Below, piece after piece: positions 55,024-64,000 of a stretch of 64,000 nucleotides of DNA. The stretch comes from an uncultured Treponema sp. Its GTDB lineage: Bacteria; Spirochaetota; Spirochaetia; Treponematales; Treponemataceae. Positions within the stretch are counted from its first letter, which is position 1. Each line of letters begins with the position of its first letter. The stretch spans positions 20,225-84,224 of the forward strand of contig CAMVDX010000010.1 in assembly GCA_947166355.1 (NCBI GenBank). Reading direction: 5' to 3'. Below the pieces are notes generated by a model. The model made no database searches, was not told the DNA's origin, and worked only from the letters and a program-made list of their open reading frames with translations. A program made the position numbers and the translations under genes.

Positions 55024-56732
55024 GCGATGAATTTCCACCTATGATTGGAAAGTATAAAGTACAGGGGATTATTGCAAAAGGCGGAATGGGGGTAGTTTAT
55101 AAGGCTATTCATCCGTCTCTCAAACGTTATGTCGTAATTAAAAAAATGACAGCCAGAGGACATGCGGGAGATGCCGGACGTTTTAAACGGGAAGCTCAGT
55201 TATTGCTTGATTTGCAGAGCCCTTATATTGTTCATCTTTTTGATTATTTTACGGAAGCAGGTTACCGTTATATGGTAGAAGAGCTTGTTGATGGAACTGC
55301 TCTTGATGCCCTTATTAAAAGACAGACTTCGCTTCCGGTCCCTATTGCCATGCTTCTGATGCAGGATTCCTGTTATGCTTTAAATTATGCGCATTCAAAG
55401 GGAATTGTACACCGTGACATTAAGCCTGGAAATATTCTTCTTTCTAAGCGTGGCGAAATAAAGCTTGCTGATTTTGGTATTGCAAGTGATCATGCAGAAA
55501 GCAGCAGTGCGGGTTCGGAAATGGCTGGAAATGCGGCCGCAAAGCTTACGGGAAATACGAATACTGTTACTACGGGAGATCTTACTCAGTCTGGGGTGGC
55601 TTTAGGAACTCCTGCATATATGCCTCCCGAGCAGTTTGAAGACAGTGCTCGTGTAGATCATCGGGCAGATATTTATGCTTTGGGAATTATGCTTTATGAA
55701 ATGGTGACAGGTACCAAGCCGTATCCTGGAACTCTTTCTATGGAAACTTTGAAGGTAATTCGTAAAGGCCGGTATATTTCGCCTAAGAAAATTGACAGAA
55801 GTATTCCAAGAGAAGTGTGTCATCTTATTTATAAAATGACCAGGCCAAAAGCAAAAAGACGGTATCAGTCTATTGATGCAGTGTTGCGCCAGGTTAAGAA
55901 ATATCTGCATCATTATGATGTTCATGAACTTCGGGTTCAGCTTGCAAAAAGTGTGGTGGCAGGAAAGCTGTATTCGTTTGCCCCTGAATCGCTGGTTCAA
56001 AAAGACAGGGTGAGACGCATTATCAGGCGTGTATGTTTAGGCGTTGCTGCGGTGGCGGCTGTTTTTGCGGGATTATGGTACTGTGGACTTGTTCATAAAA
56101 TTGCTTTGAAAAAATGGTATACCGAAGTAACTGTAGAACTTCAGATGCCGCGTTCTCTTTATGAGAATATGGATTTACCTGCAAGAGCTTTCTTTTTTGA
56201 AAATGATAGTGCGGAAATACCTGAGGTCTCTGGAACACGCAGAATATTTTCAGAACGCGGAAAAGCCTTTTATGAAAAACTTATTTTCTGGTCTCCACGG
56301 ATAGACTCTGAAAGGGCTGCTTCAAAAAATAAAACTTATACTATGAGGCCTGTTTACCTTAAAAAAGGTGATTACCGTATAAAGATAGTTGTTGGGCCTT
56401 ATGTGTGGTGGAGAAGTTTTACCTGTAATGACGAGCCGTGTGTAATAGACTGTGATTTTCTGAAGAATGCAAAACGAAAGCTTTCAATTAATGCAGTTGC
56501 TTATGACCGTTTATCAGGTTCTAAGATAGAAGATGTCCAATTTAAAATTCTGTATAAAAATAAGTGGCAGCCTATGGAAACAGTTCCTGTCGAAGAACTT
56601 GAATCAGGTACGGTTTGGAAAATCCGTGCTGAAGCAGAATCATATAAAACTGAGGAATTTTCTCTTTTGATTGACTGGTATCAGGATGCACTTGTAATTT
56701 CGTCTGAACTTGAACCGGATAATGGCTTGTAA
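55020..56732 (+). CDS. Serine/threonine protein kinase with TM segment and C-terminal extracytoplasmic region
   Basis: IAKGGMGVVYKAIHPSLKRYVVIKKM, HRDIKPGNILLSKRGEIKLADFG, GTPAYMPPEQF. Confidence 0.95.
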   Translation: MSDEFPPMIGKYKVQGIIAKGGMGVVYKAIHPSLKRYVVIKKMTARGHAGDAGRFKREAQLLLDLQSPYIVHLFDYFTEAGYRYMVEELVDGTALDALIKRQTSLPVPIAMLLMQDSCYALNYAHSKGIVHRDIKPGNILLSKRGEIKLADFGIASDHAESSSAGSEMAGNAAAKLTGNTNTVTTGDLTQSGVALGTPAYMPPEQFEDSARVDHRADIYALGIMLYEMVTGTKPYPGTLSMETLKVIRKGRYISPKKIDRSIPREVCHLIYKMTRPKAKRRYQSIDAVLRQVKKYLHHYDVHELRVQLAKSVVAGKLYSFAPESLVQKDRVRRIIRRVCLGVAAVAAVFAGLWYCGLVHKIALKKWYTEVTVELQMPRSLYENMDLPARAFFFENDSAEIPEVSGTRRIFSERGKAFYEKLIFWSPRIDSERAASKNKTYTMRPVYLKKGDYRIKIVVGPYVWWRSFTCNDEPCVIDCDFLKNAKRKLSINAVAYDRLSGSKIEDVQFKILYKNKWQPMETVPVEELESGTVWKIRAEAESYKTEEFSLLIDWYQDALVISSELEPDNGL

Positions 56733-56840
56733 ACCTGCCGGTGCAGACAGGGCTTTTTTGTCGATGCTCCGGGAGTTTACAAACTATGGCTGTGATTTTC
56801 CCGGGTGACCGCGCTTTTCCCAGACTTTATTTCCCACAGG

Positions 56841-57047
56841 GCTTCCGCATTATAAAAGATTTACGTAATCTTGGCGCGAGGGAGCGGGGCGTGGTACAAA
56901 AACACTCTTTTTGTGGCTGCCGCGGAAGCGGCAGGTGTAATAGTTTCTATACCACAAAAAGCGTGTAGCGCATTATTGCGCGGTTTTGTACCACGAAGCC
57001 GCGACCGGAAGCCATATTTTCACAAATTCGTTTTATAATGCGGAAGC
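56841..57047. repeat. MITE-like foldback element with 17-nt perfect terminal inverted repeats
   Basis: GCTTCCGCATTATAAAA (56841-56857) vs TTTTATAATGCGGAAGC (57031-57047), with at least three nested internal inverted repeats. Confidence 0.8.
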
Positions 57048-57101
57048 TCTTATTTCAACGGCACTTGCAAATAGTGCTTATTTCTTCCATAATTAACATA
57101 T

Positions 57102-58670
57102 ATGAAGAAGATTGAAATCCTTGATTCGACTTTACGCGATGGGGCACAGGGTGAAGGTGTTAGTTTTTCAGTGCAGGATAAGGTGCACATCTGCCAGGCT
57201 TTAGATGAGCTTGGAGTTACATATATTGAAGCTGGCAACCCGGGTTCGAATCCTAAGGATATGGAATTTTTTAAAGCGGTGGCTGAGGTTCCTCTTAAAA
57301 ATGCGCGCGTGTGTGCGTTTGGTTCTACTCGGCGAAAAAATTGCCGTTGTGAGGACGATGTAAATCTTAAAAGTCTGCTTGCGGCGGAAACTAAGGATGT
57401 TGTGATTTTTGGTAAGTCGTGGACTTTTCAGGTTACGGATATTTTAAAAACAACGCTTGAAGAAAATCTTCTTATGATTAAGGAATCGTGCGCTTTTCTG
57501 GTGGAAAACGGGCGGCACGTTATTTATGATGCGGAGCATTTTTTTACGGCGTTTGAAGAGGATAAGGATTATGCGCTTGAGACGCTGCGCGCTGCTGTAG
57601 AAGGCGGGGCTTCGGTTCTGTGTTTGTGTGAGACTAAGGGCGGCTTTATGATTGACGAGTGCCGCCGGGCGGTGCGTGAGGTGGTAAAACTGTTTGGTAA
57701 AAAGGTGACGGTTGGTATTCATACACATAATGACTGTGGTCTTGCGGTTGCTAATTCTATGGTTGCGGTGAGTGAAGGTGCTACGCATGTTCAGGGGGTT
57801 CTGCTTGGTTTTGGTGAGCGCACTGGCAATGCTAATCTTTCTACTATAATTCCAAATCTTCAGCTTAAAATGGGCTATGAGTGTATTCCGCCGGAGAATA
57901 TGAAAAATATTACTGCGATTTGTAAACGGGTTGCGGAGCTTACGAATATCCGTGTGAATCCGCAGTCGCCTTATGTTGGTTCTGATGCTTTTGCTCATAA
58001 GGCCGGCATGCATATTGATGCAGTTTTAAAAAATCCGTTTGCTTATGAGCATATTACGCCTGAGTCTGTGGGTAACAGCCGCGTCTTCCTCATGAGCGAG
58101 GTTGCTGGGCGCAGTACGATTCTTGAGAAAATAAGACGCTTTGAGCCTGAGGTTCGCCGTAATGATGCGGTTGTCGGTTCTCTTATGAACCGCGTTAAAG
58201 AACTTGAGGCGTGCGGGTATCAGTTTGAGGGTGCGGACGGCAGTTTTGAGCTTCTGGTTCGTAAGGAACTCGGAAAATATAAACCGTTTTTTAAGCTTCA
58301 TTATTATCAGACAACGGGGTCTAATCCACGGCCAGAAGAGGGGGTTTGCTGTTGTGCTCAGATTAAGGTTGAGGTGGACGGCAAGATTGAGATTACGGCG
58401 GGCGAGGGTGATGGTCCTGTAAATGCGCTGGATATTGCGCTTCGTAAGGCTCTGGAAAAGTTTTATCCGGTTGTGTCAAATTTCCGCCTGGTGGATTATA
58501 AGGTTCGCGTAATTGATTCTAAATCTGCAACAGCTGCGAGGGTTCGTGTAATTATTGAAAGTACGGACGGGCAGTCCAGCTGGACTACTGTTGGTGTTTC
58601 TTCGGACGTAATTGAAGCTTCGTGGATTGCACTTGTTGATTCGTTTGAGCTGAAGCTGAGTAATGTTTGA
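57102..58670 (+). CDS. cimA: Citramalate synthase (2-isopropylmalate synthase/homocitrate synthase family)
   Basis: LDSTLRDGAQGEGVSFSVQDKVHICQALDELGVTYIEAGNPGSNPKD; HTHNDCGLAVANSMVAVSEGATHVQG. Confidence 0.88.
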   Translation: MKKIEILDSTLRDGAQGEGVSFSVQDKVHICQALDELGVTYIEAGNPGSNPKDMEFFKAVAEVPLKNARVCAFGSTRRKNCRCEDDVNLKSLLAAETKDVVIFGKSWTFQVTDILKTTLEENLLMIKESCAFLVENGRHVIYDAEHFFTAFEEDKDYALETLRAAVEGGASVLCLCETKGGFMIDECRRAVREVVKLFGKKVTVGIHTHNDCGLAVANSMVAVSEGATHVQGVLLGFGERTGNANLSTIIPNLQLKMGYECIPPENMKNITAICKRVAELTNIRVNPQSPYVGSDAFAHKAGMHIDAVLKNPFAYEHITPESVGNSRVFLMSEVAGRSTILEKIRRFEPEVRRNDAVVGSLMNRVKELEACGYQFEGADGSFELLVRKELGKYKPFFKLHYYQTTGSNPRPEEGVCCCAQIKVEVDGKIEITAGEGDGPVNALDIALRKALEKFYPVVSNFRLVDYKVRVIDSKSATAARVRVIIESTDGQSSWTTVGVSSDVIEASWIALVDSFELKLSNV

Positions 58671-58690
58671 TTTCTGTAGAAGTTTGAGAA

Positions 58691-61261
58691 ATGAATACGA
58701 TAATAATTACACCGCCGGTTGTTCAGTTTAATTCTCCTTATCCTTCCGGGGCATATCTTAAGGCTTTCTTTGAACAGTTTGCAAAAAGAGATGTGCGCTG
58801 GTTTGATTTGAATATCAGTCTTTTTTATGAAATTTTCAGCAGGGCCGGACTTGAGCGTCTTTTTAAGCTTTCGGAAGCTAAAGCTTTACAGCTTGCAGAT
58901 GAGGCTGAAAGTAGGGGAGATGATGATACTGCTTTTAATCTGCGCCGTTATGTAAGTCAAAAAGAAAATTGGATTGAATGGATTGATTTTATAACTGCAA
59001 TTTTGTGTTCAGGTGGAAATGTTAAAAAGTCTGACAAAACATCTGATGAAAATTCTGGTGTAAAATCTGGTGATTTTTTCTGTCAGAAATCTGCCGGTAT
59101 TTCCGGACGTGAAAAAGCTCATCAATTTTTATATTCACCTTTCGCTCCTCGTGGCGCCCGCATGGAAAATTATCTTTCCTCTCTTGCAGAAACTGGTCGT
59201 GAGCCTACAGTAGATGACATGCGTTTTTTGTGCAGCTTTGCGCTTGCAGATTTATCTGATTATATTACTGTTGCCTTTGATCCACAGTTTTCGCTTGTTC
59301 GTTATGCAGAGTCTCTTGCTGTAGATACCCGCAGCTTTTCTGATTTTGAAAAACAGCTCGACTCTCCGGTTATGAAGCATTTTTATGAGCCGGTTTTAGA
59401 AAAGCTTTTTCAGGAGCTTCCCGCAGCAAGCGGCGGTCGGGCTTTCCGCTGTTCCGCTGACGCTCCAGCCGCTTCCCTCGCTTCACTAACTAACGTTAGT
59501 TCGCTCAGTCCAGTGGCCGCCTGCGGCGCAGCTCCAATCCCTAAGCCAGGCAGTTTTCTCGTTTGTATTTCCATTCCCTTCGCAGGAACCTTTTTGCCGG
59601 CACTTTATACTGCACGCTATGTAAAACAGAAACTCGGCAGCAGTGCCTTTGTCTGCATAGGTGGCGGCTTTGTAAATACCGAGCTCCGCGAGGCACGTGA
59701 CCCGGCCCTTGCAAAATACATCGATGCCATTTCCTACGACCGCGGTTACGGCTCTTATCATGCCCTGCTGAAAACCCGTCATGCAGAACAAACAAATTGT
59801 CATGCTGAACAAACAAATTGTCATGCTGAACAAACAAATTGTCATGCTGAACTTGTTTCAGCATCTCCTTTATACAAACTTCGCCTCTTCACACCACAGC
59901 CCGACGGCACTGTAAAAGTAACCGAGCCCCTCTGGAAGTCTCCAGACTTCGAAAAATACGAAAATGATCTAACTGCAAAGATTATTCCAGACTACTCTGA
60001 TATTGATTTTTCAATTTATCCGCGAATGTGTGATGACAAAAATGCCATGCACCGTATCTGGACTGATGGTACCTGGATAAAGGCTTATCTCGCTCACGGG
60101 TGTTACTGGCACCGCTGTGCATTCTGCGACACCACGCTCGATTATGTTTGCGGCTACAAACCTACAGATATCGAACCTCTTTATAATGGACTTCTTAAAA
60201 CAGCCCGCGAAAAAGGAGTTTATGGAATCCATTTTGTAGATGAGGCTCTACCGCCGGTGGCACTCAAAAAATTTGCCCTCTTAAATGCGCGTTCCGGAAA
60301 TCCTCTTTACTTCTGGGGTAATGTTCGCTTTGAAAAGACCTTTACAAAAGACCTTGCAGCCTTTTTGAGCTACTGCGGACTTGGCGGAGTTTCCGCAGGA
60401 ATCGAATCTGCAACCGGAACTGGGCTCGAATCAATCAACAAAGGAACTGACATCGCTTCAATCACCCGCGCCTGCTGCGCATTCAAAGAAGCTGGAATTC
60501 TCGTACATGCCTACATGATTTACGGTTTCTGGAATGATACGCCGCAGACTGTTGTGGATTCTATGGAAACTCTCCGTCAGTTTTTTGAAGCGGGACTCCT
60601 CGACAGTGCCTTCTGGCATAAGTTTGTTCTTACAAGGAATTCGACTGTTTACAATCAGTGGCAGAAGGAGGGGAATCTCAGTCTTGTTTCGAGCGAAGAA
60701 GCAAGCTCTGCATTTGCCCGTAATAATCTGCACTTTAAGGGCGAAGAGAAATTTAATAAATTTGGCCCCGCCCTCGAGACAGCCCTGAACTCCTGGATGC
60801 ACGGCGACCGCCTCGCTCAGAATGTCCAGAAATGGTTCGACTTCCAGGTACCAAAGCCTGCAGTTCCCCGAGACTTCATCAAAAATCAGATAGAGCAATA
60901 CGAACAGAAAAACCGCGAACATGCCGCCGCCCTTAACACTAATACTGCGCGAAATCTCTGGTGGCTCGGCGGCACCCCGGTCCTTTGTGGCGGTATACAG
61001 CCCGCAGGTTCAAAGTCTGCCGCAAGTTCAGACCGTTCCACCCGCATCGCCCAGTCCGAATACCGCTGGCTCTATCTAATGGAAGAACAGTCTGCTCCGG
61101 CCGAAAAACTTACAGAACTCGTGCCTCTGCTTCTTGCATTGCGACCGGAAGCTTCAGAAGCCGACCGCACTAGCGCGTTAAATAAAATAACCGCGGCACC
61201 TTCAGTTCTTTCATATCTGAAAAAACTCCTGGGCCGCGGCCTCGTATTATTAGACTTATAG
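58691..61261 (+). CDS. Radical SAM protein with B12-binding-like N-terminal region
   Basis: HGCYWHRCAFCDTTLDYVCGY Cys motif; GIHFVDEALPPVALKKFALLN; GGVSAGIESATGTGLESINKGT. Confidence 0.85.
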   Translation: MNTIIITPPVVQFNSPYPSGAYLKAFFEQFAKRDVRWFDLNISLFYEIFSRAGLERLFKLSEAKALQLADEAESRGDDDTAFNLRRYVSQKENWIEWIDFITAILCSGGNVKKSDKTSDENSGVKSGDFFCQKSAGISGREKAHQFLYSPFAPRGARMENYLSSLAETGREPTVDDMRFLCSFALADLSDYITVAFDPQFSLVRYAESLAVDTRSFSDFEKQLDSPVMKHFYEPVLEKLFQELPAASGGRAFRCSADAPAASLASLTNVSSLSPVAACGAAPIPKPGSFLVCISIPFAGTFLPALYTARYVKQKLGSSAFVCIGGGFVNTELREARDPALAKYIDAISYDRGYGSYHALLKTRHAEQTNCHAEQTNCHAEQTNCHAELVSASPLYKLRLFTPQPDGTVKVTEPLWKSPDFEKYENDLTAKIIPDYSDIDFSIYPRMCDDKNAMHRIWTDGTWIKAYLAHGCYWHRCAFCDTTLDYVCGYKPTDIEPLYNGLLKTAREKGVYGIHFVDEALPPVALKKFALLNARSGNPLYFWGNVRFEKTFTKDLAAFLSYCGLGGVSAGIESATGTGLESINKGTDIASITRACCAFKEAGILVHAYMIYGFWNDTPQTVVDSMETLRQFFEAGLLDSAFWHKFVLTRNSTVYNQWQKEGNLSLVSSEEASSAFARNNLHFKGEEKFNKFGPALETALNSWMHGDRLAQNVQKWFDFQVPKPAVPRDFIKNQIEQYEQKNREHAAALNTNTARNLWWLGGTPVLCGGIQPAGSKSAASSDRSTRIAQSEYRWLYLMEEQSAPAEKLTELVPLLLALRPEASEADRTSALNKITAAPSVLSYLKKLLGRGLVLLDL
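59778..59866 (+). repeat. In-frame 21 bp tandem repeat (3 units) ending in a family-B repeat, inside the radical SAM gene
   Basis: GTCATGCWGAACAAACAAATT at 59778, 59799 and 59820; then TGTCATGCTGAACTTGTTTCAGCATCT (59840-59866). Confidence 0.92.
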
Positions 61262-61266
61262 CATTA

Positions 61267-61361
61267 CGGTGGTTGAGTAGGCCGGAGGCCATATCGAAAC
61301 CACCGCAGTCAACGAAATGGTGGTTTCGATACACTTCGCTTTGCGAAGCACTCAACCACCA
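61267..61361. repeat. Paired family-C repeats
   Basis: CGGTGGTTGAGTAGGCCGGAGGCCATATCGAAACCACCG..TGGTGGTTTCGATACACTTCGCTTTGCGAAGCACTCAACCACCA. Confidence 0.85.
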
Positions 61362-61369
61362 TCATAGAT

Positions 61370-62653
61370 CTATTCGATTTCTACCTTTTTAATCTTTGCA
61401 CCTAATTTTTGTAACTGTCCCACTAAATCTTCATAGCCTCTTTCAATCTGATAAACATTACTGATTCGGCTTGTTCCGTGCGCACACATTGCGGCAATAA
61501 CCATCGCCATTCCCGCACGAATATCCGGAGAAACCAGATGGTCGCCGTGAAGCATGCTGGGACCGCAGACAACAGCACGGTGAGGGTCGCACAGAGTAAT
61601 TTTTGCGCCCATAGAAATCAGTTTATCAACAAAGAACATTCGGCTTTCAAACATTTTCTCGAAAATCAAAACTGTTCCGTTTACCTGAGTTGCAGTTACA
61701 GTCATAATTGAGGTAAGGTCTGCAGGAAATCCCGGCCACGGCATATCATCAATTTTTGGAATTGCATTCCCAAGATCATCATTAACCTTGAGCTCCTGAG
61801 TGTTAGGTACAGTTAACTCGTCGCCGTTTATACTCCAGCTGATTCCAAGCTTTGCAAAGCTGTATTTGAGCGGACGCATTTCTTCCGGTCGAACACCCTT
61901 AATCGTAATTTTCCCTTTTGTAGCGGCTGCCATTCCGATGTACGAACCGATTTCAATATAATCAGGTCCAATCGTAAACTCGCAGCCATGAAGCTTTTTT
62001 ACACCCGTAATGTGAAGAATGTTACTTCCTATTCCGCTGATTTTTGCCCCCATTTCAACGAGCATCTTACAGATATCCTGAACATGAGGTTCGCTTGCAC
62101 AGTTCTGCAAAACAGTTTCACCTTCAGAGAGGGCAGCGGCCATAACGGCATTTTCTGTAGCGGTTACCGAAGCTTCGTCAAGAAATATGTCTGCACCTAC
62201 GAGTTTTGTTGCAGAAAATTCAAAGCGTCCGTTTACATGAATATTTGCACCGAGTGCTTTGAGTGCAAGAAAGTGAGTATCTACGCGGCGTCGGCCGATA
62301 ACATCACCGCCCGGCGGAGTCATTTCACATTTTCCCTTGCTTGCAAGCAGCGGTCCTGCAAATACAATGGAACCGCGCACTTTTTTTGTAAGGTCGCTTG
62401 GAAGCTCTGTAGTTTTAATTTTATCGCACTGGATTTTCCAGTTATGTTTACTTATTTTTTCAACCTTTGCACCAAGAGATTTTAAGATTTCAAACATTAC
62501 GTTTGTATCCTGAATCTCCGGAATATTGTGCAGAATGACCGGTTCGGTTGTCATAAGTGTTGCGGCAATACATGGCAAAGCTGCATTTTTATTTCCGCTT
62601 GCTGTAACTGTCCCCTGAATCGGATATCCACCCTCAATTACATACTCGTGCAT
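61370..62653 (-). CDS. murA: UDP-N-acetylglucosamine 1-carboxyvinyltransferase
   Basis: GGYPIQGTVTASGNKNAALPCIAATLM; KVRGSIVFAGPLLA...PPGGDVIGRRRVDTH; RAGMAMVIAAM. Confidence 0.95.
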   Translation of the reverse strand: MHEYVIEGGYPIQGTVTASGNKNAALPCIAATLMTTEPVILHNIPEIQDTNVMFEILKSLGAKVEKISKHNWKIQCDKIKTTELPSDLTKKVRGSIVFAGPLLASKGKCEMTPPGGDVIGRRRVDTHFLALKALGANIHVNGRFEFSATKLVGADIFLDEASVTATENAVMAAALSEGETVLQNCASEPHVQDICKMLVEMGAKISGIGSNILHITGVKKLHGCEFTIGPDYIEIGSYIGMAAATKGKITIKGVRPEEMRPLKYSFAKLGISWSINGDELTVPNTQELKVNDDLGNAIPKIDDMPWPGFPADLTSIMTVTATQVNGTVLIFEKMFESRMFFVDKLISMGAKITLCDPHRAVVCGPSMLHGDHLVSPDIRAGMAMVIAAMCAHGTSRISNVYQIERGYEDLVGQLQKLGAKIKKVEIE

Positions 62654-63882
62654 TATTTCACCTTTTGTGTCAGTAAGTTAATTAATACATCGGCACATTT
62701 TGACATTTGGTTTAGAGAACACCATTCATTTCGTGAATGAAATTCATGAGCCCCTGTAAAGATATTCGGAGTTGGAATTCCAAGCTCTGTAAGGCGTGAG
62801 CCGTCTGTTCCACCGCGAATCGGCTGTTTTCGAACCTTTACTCCGGAATCTGCATAGGCTTTTTCCAGCCTGCTCATAATTTCCGGGTGTTCATCAAGCT
62901 TTTCTTTCATATTAAGATACTGCTGCTTAAAGGATAGCTCATAGCTTCCTCCTGATTTGGAAACGACGCTTTCTGCAATATCCTTGATAATCTGCTTTTC
63001 TTTTTCAATTTCTTCTATATTAAACGAACGTAAAAGCATTTCTACGCTGGAGCTTTCAATAGTTCCGCTGATTTCCATTGGTGCAATAAAGCCTTCGTAG
63101 CCTTCTGTAGATTCGGGAGCCATTTCGCGTGGCAGCTTTGCGGCAAAATCACCCGCAAGTGAAACGGCATTAACCATTCCGCCGGCCTTTGCACTTCCTG
63201 TATGACAGGCTTTTCCTGTAAACTTTACAGTGCACGCCCAGGCATTAAAGCATTCTGCTTCAAGTTCTCCTTCATCGCCGCCGTCCGCAGTAACTGCGAA
63301 ATCAGCTTTCAGAATATTCATCGGAACCTTATCCATTCCGTGTCCGGTTTCTTCATCCGGGCTGAACATTACTTCAATCGGGCCGTGCTTAAGATTTTCA
63401 TCTTCATAATGATTCATAAGATATTCAACTGCTGCCATAATTGCAGAAACTCCAGCCTTGTCATCGGCGCCAAGTAGGGTAGTACCATCAGATTTGATGA
63501 TTGTGTCTGACTGTCCGGTTGGTGATTCTTCTGCTGAAAGCATGGAGATTACAGGCTTGACGTTTTCACCAGTAACTTCATCAACTGTATCCATATGAGC
63601 CATCAAAAGAATTGTCGGGTACTTTTTTCGTTCCTCCGGCTCTGTGATGTTTGAATCGATTTTTGCAACTACATAACAGTAATCTGTAAGATAAACGTTT
63701 CGGGTTCCAAGATTGCGAAGCTCCTTCACAAGCACCTTTGCAATATCCCACTGCCTCTCAGTAGAAGGAAAAACTCCGTTGTCTGCGGCTTTTCCATCAC
63801 TTTCCGACCAGATTTTTACATAACGGCAAAATCTGTCCAGCAATTTATTTTCTTCGTCTTTATTTCCATAAATATAATTCAT
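62653..63882 (-). CDS. pepT: Peptidase T (tripeptidase)
   Basis: LLMAHMDTVDEVTGENVKP, LLGADDKAGVSAIM, FSPDEETGHGMDKV, IRGGTDGSRLTELGIPTPNIFTGAHEFHSRNEW. Confidence 0.95.
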   Translation of the reverse strand: MNYIYGNKDEENKLLDRFCRYVKIWSESDGKAADNGVFPSTERQWDIAKVLVKELRNLGTRNVYLTDYCYVVAKIDSNITEPEERKKYPTILLMAHMDTVDEVTGENVKPVISMLSAEESPTGQSDTIIKSDGTTLLGADDKAGVSAIMAAVEYLMNHYEDENLKHGPIEVMFSPDEETGHGMDKVPMNILKADFAVTADGGDEGELEAECFNAWACTVKFTGKACHTGSAKAGGMVNAVSLAGDFAAKLPREMAPESTEGYEGFIAPMEISGTIESSSVEMLLRSFNIEEIEKEKQIIKDIAESVVSKSGGSYELSFKQQYLNMKEKLDEHPEIMSRLEKAYADSGVKVRKQPIRGGTDGSRLTELGIPTPNIFTGAHEFHSRNEWCSLNQMSKCADVLINLLTQKVK

Positions 63883-64000
63883 AAAATGATTATATTAAAA
63901 ATATAAAAAAAAATCAAAAAAATAAGAAAAAACGTATAAAAAATGATGGTGAGGACTTGACACTTTTTAGAGAGAGGTATATATTCTTATTCACCGTCGC

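Noticed and set aside
60094-60130. CX4CX2C spacing of the radical SAM motif (CYWHRCAFC) as a novel catalytic variant
   Set aside because: Similar longer spacings occur in other B12-type radical SAM proteins, so not strong enough alone.
1-64000. Prophage, ICE or transposase genes
   Set aside because: No integrase, transposase, relaxase, capsid or tail genes were seen in the ORF list; mobility signals are limited to short repeats and RHS modules.

Overview
The window looks like a chromosomal segment of a host-associated spirochaete, probably Treponema-like; this is inferred from gene content and was not database-checked. Most of it is ordinary housekeeping, transport and signalling genes: CobW-type GTPase, pyridoxal kinase, pflB/pflA, polar amino-acid ABC transporter, copper ATPase, gatB, sugar ABC transporter plus GH94 phosphorylase, Mrp ATPase, putP-like symporter, trpR-like regulator, uraA-like permease, an FHA/phosphoesterase/Ser-Thr kinase cluster, cimA-like synthase, radical SAM protein, murA and pepT. 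The most unusual content is: (1) an RHS toxin-tip/immunity-like island at 1-6033 with a truncated RHS core, a displaced orphan tip and three paralogous 'NGF/NGY' domain proteins; (2) a dense set of short palindromic repeat families (GTCATTGCGAG..GCAATCC, TGTCATnCCGGGCTTGACCCGGnATCT, GGTGGTTTCGATAC..CTCAACCACC) in most intergenic gaps and, in several places, inside or fused to coding frames; (3) two genes, pdxY and gatB, each followed by a diverged second copy of its own 3' end, with the copies separated by a short segment carrying a similar hairpin; this is the best candidate for something undescribed; (4) a ~207 bp foldback element with 17-nt terminal inverted repeats at 56841-57047, and another foldback at ~45474-45662; (5) a copA-copZ fusion whose linker contains a palindromic repeat. 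I saw no rRNA genes, tRNA genes, CRISPR arrays or transposases.
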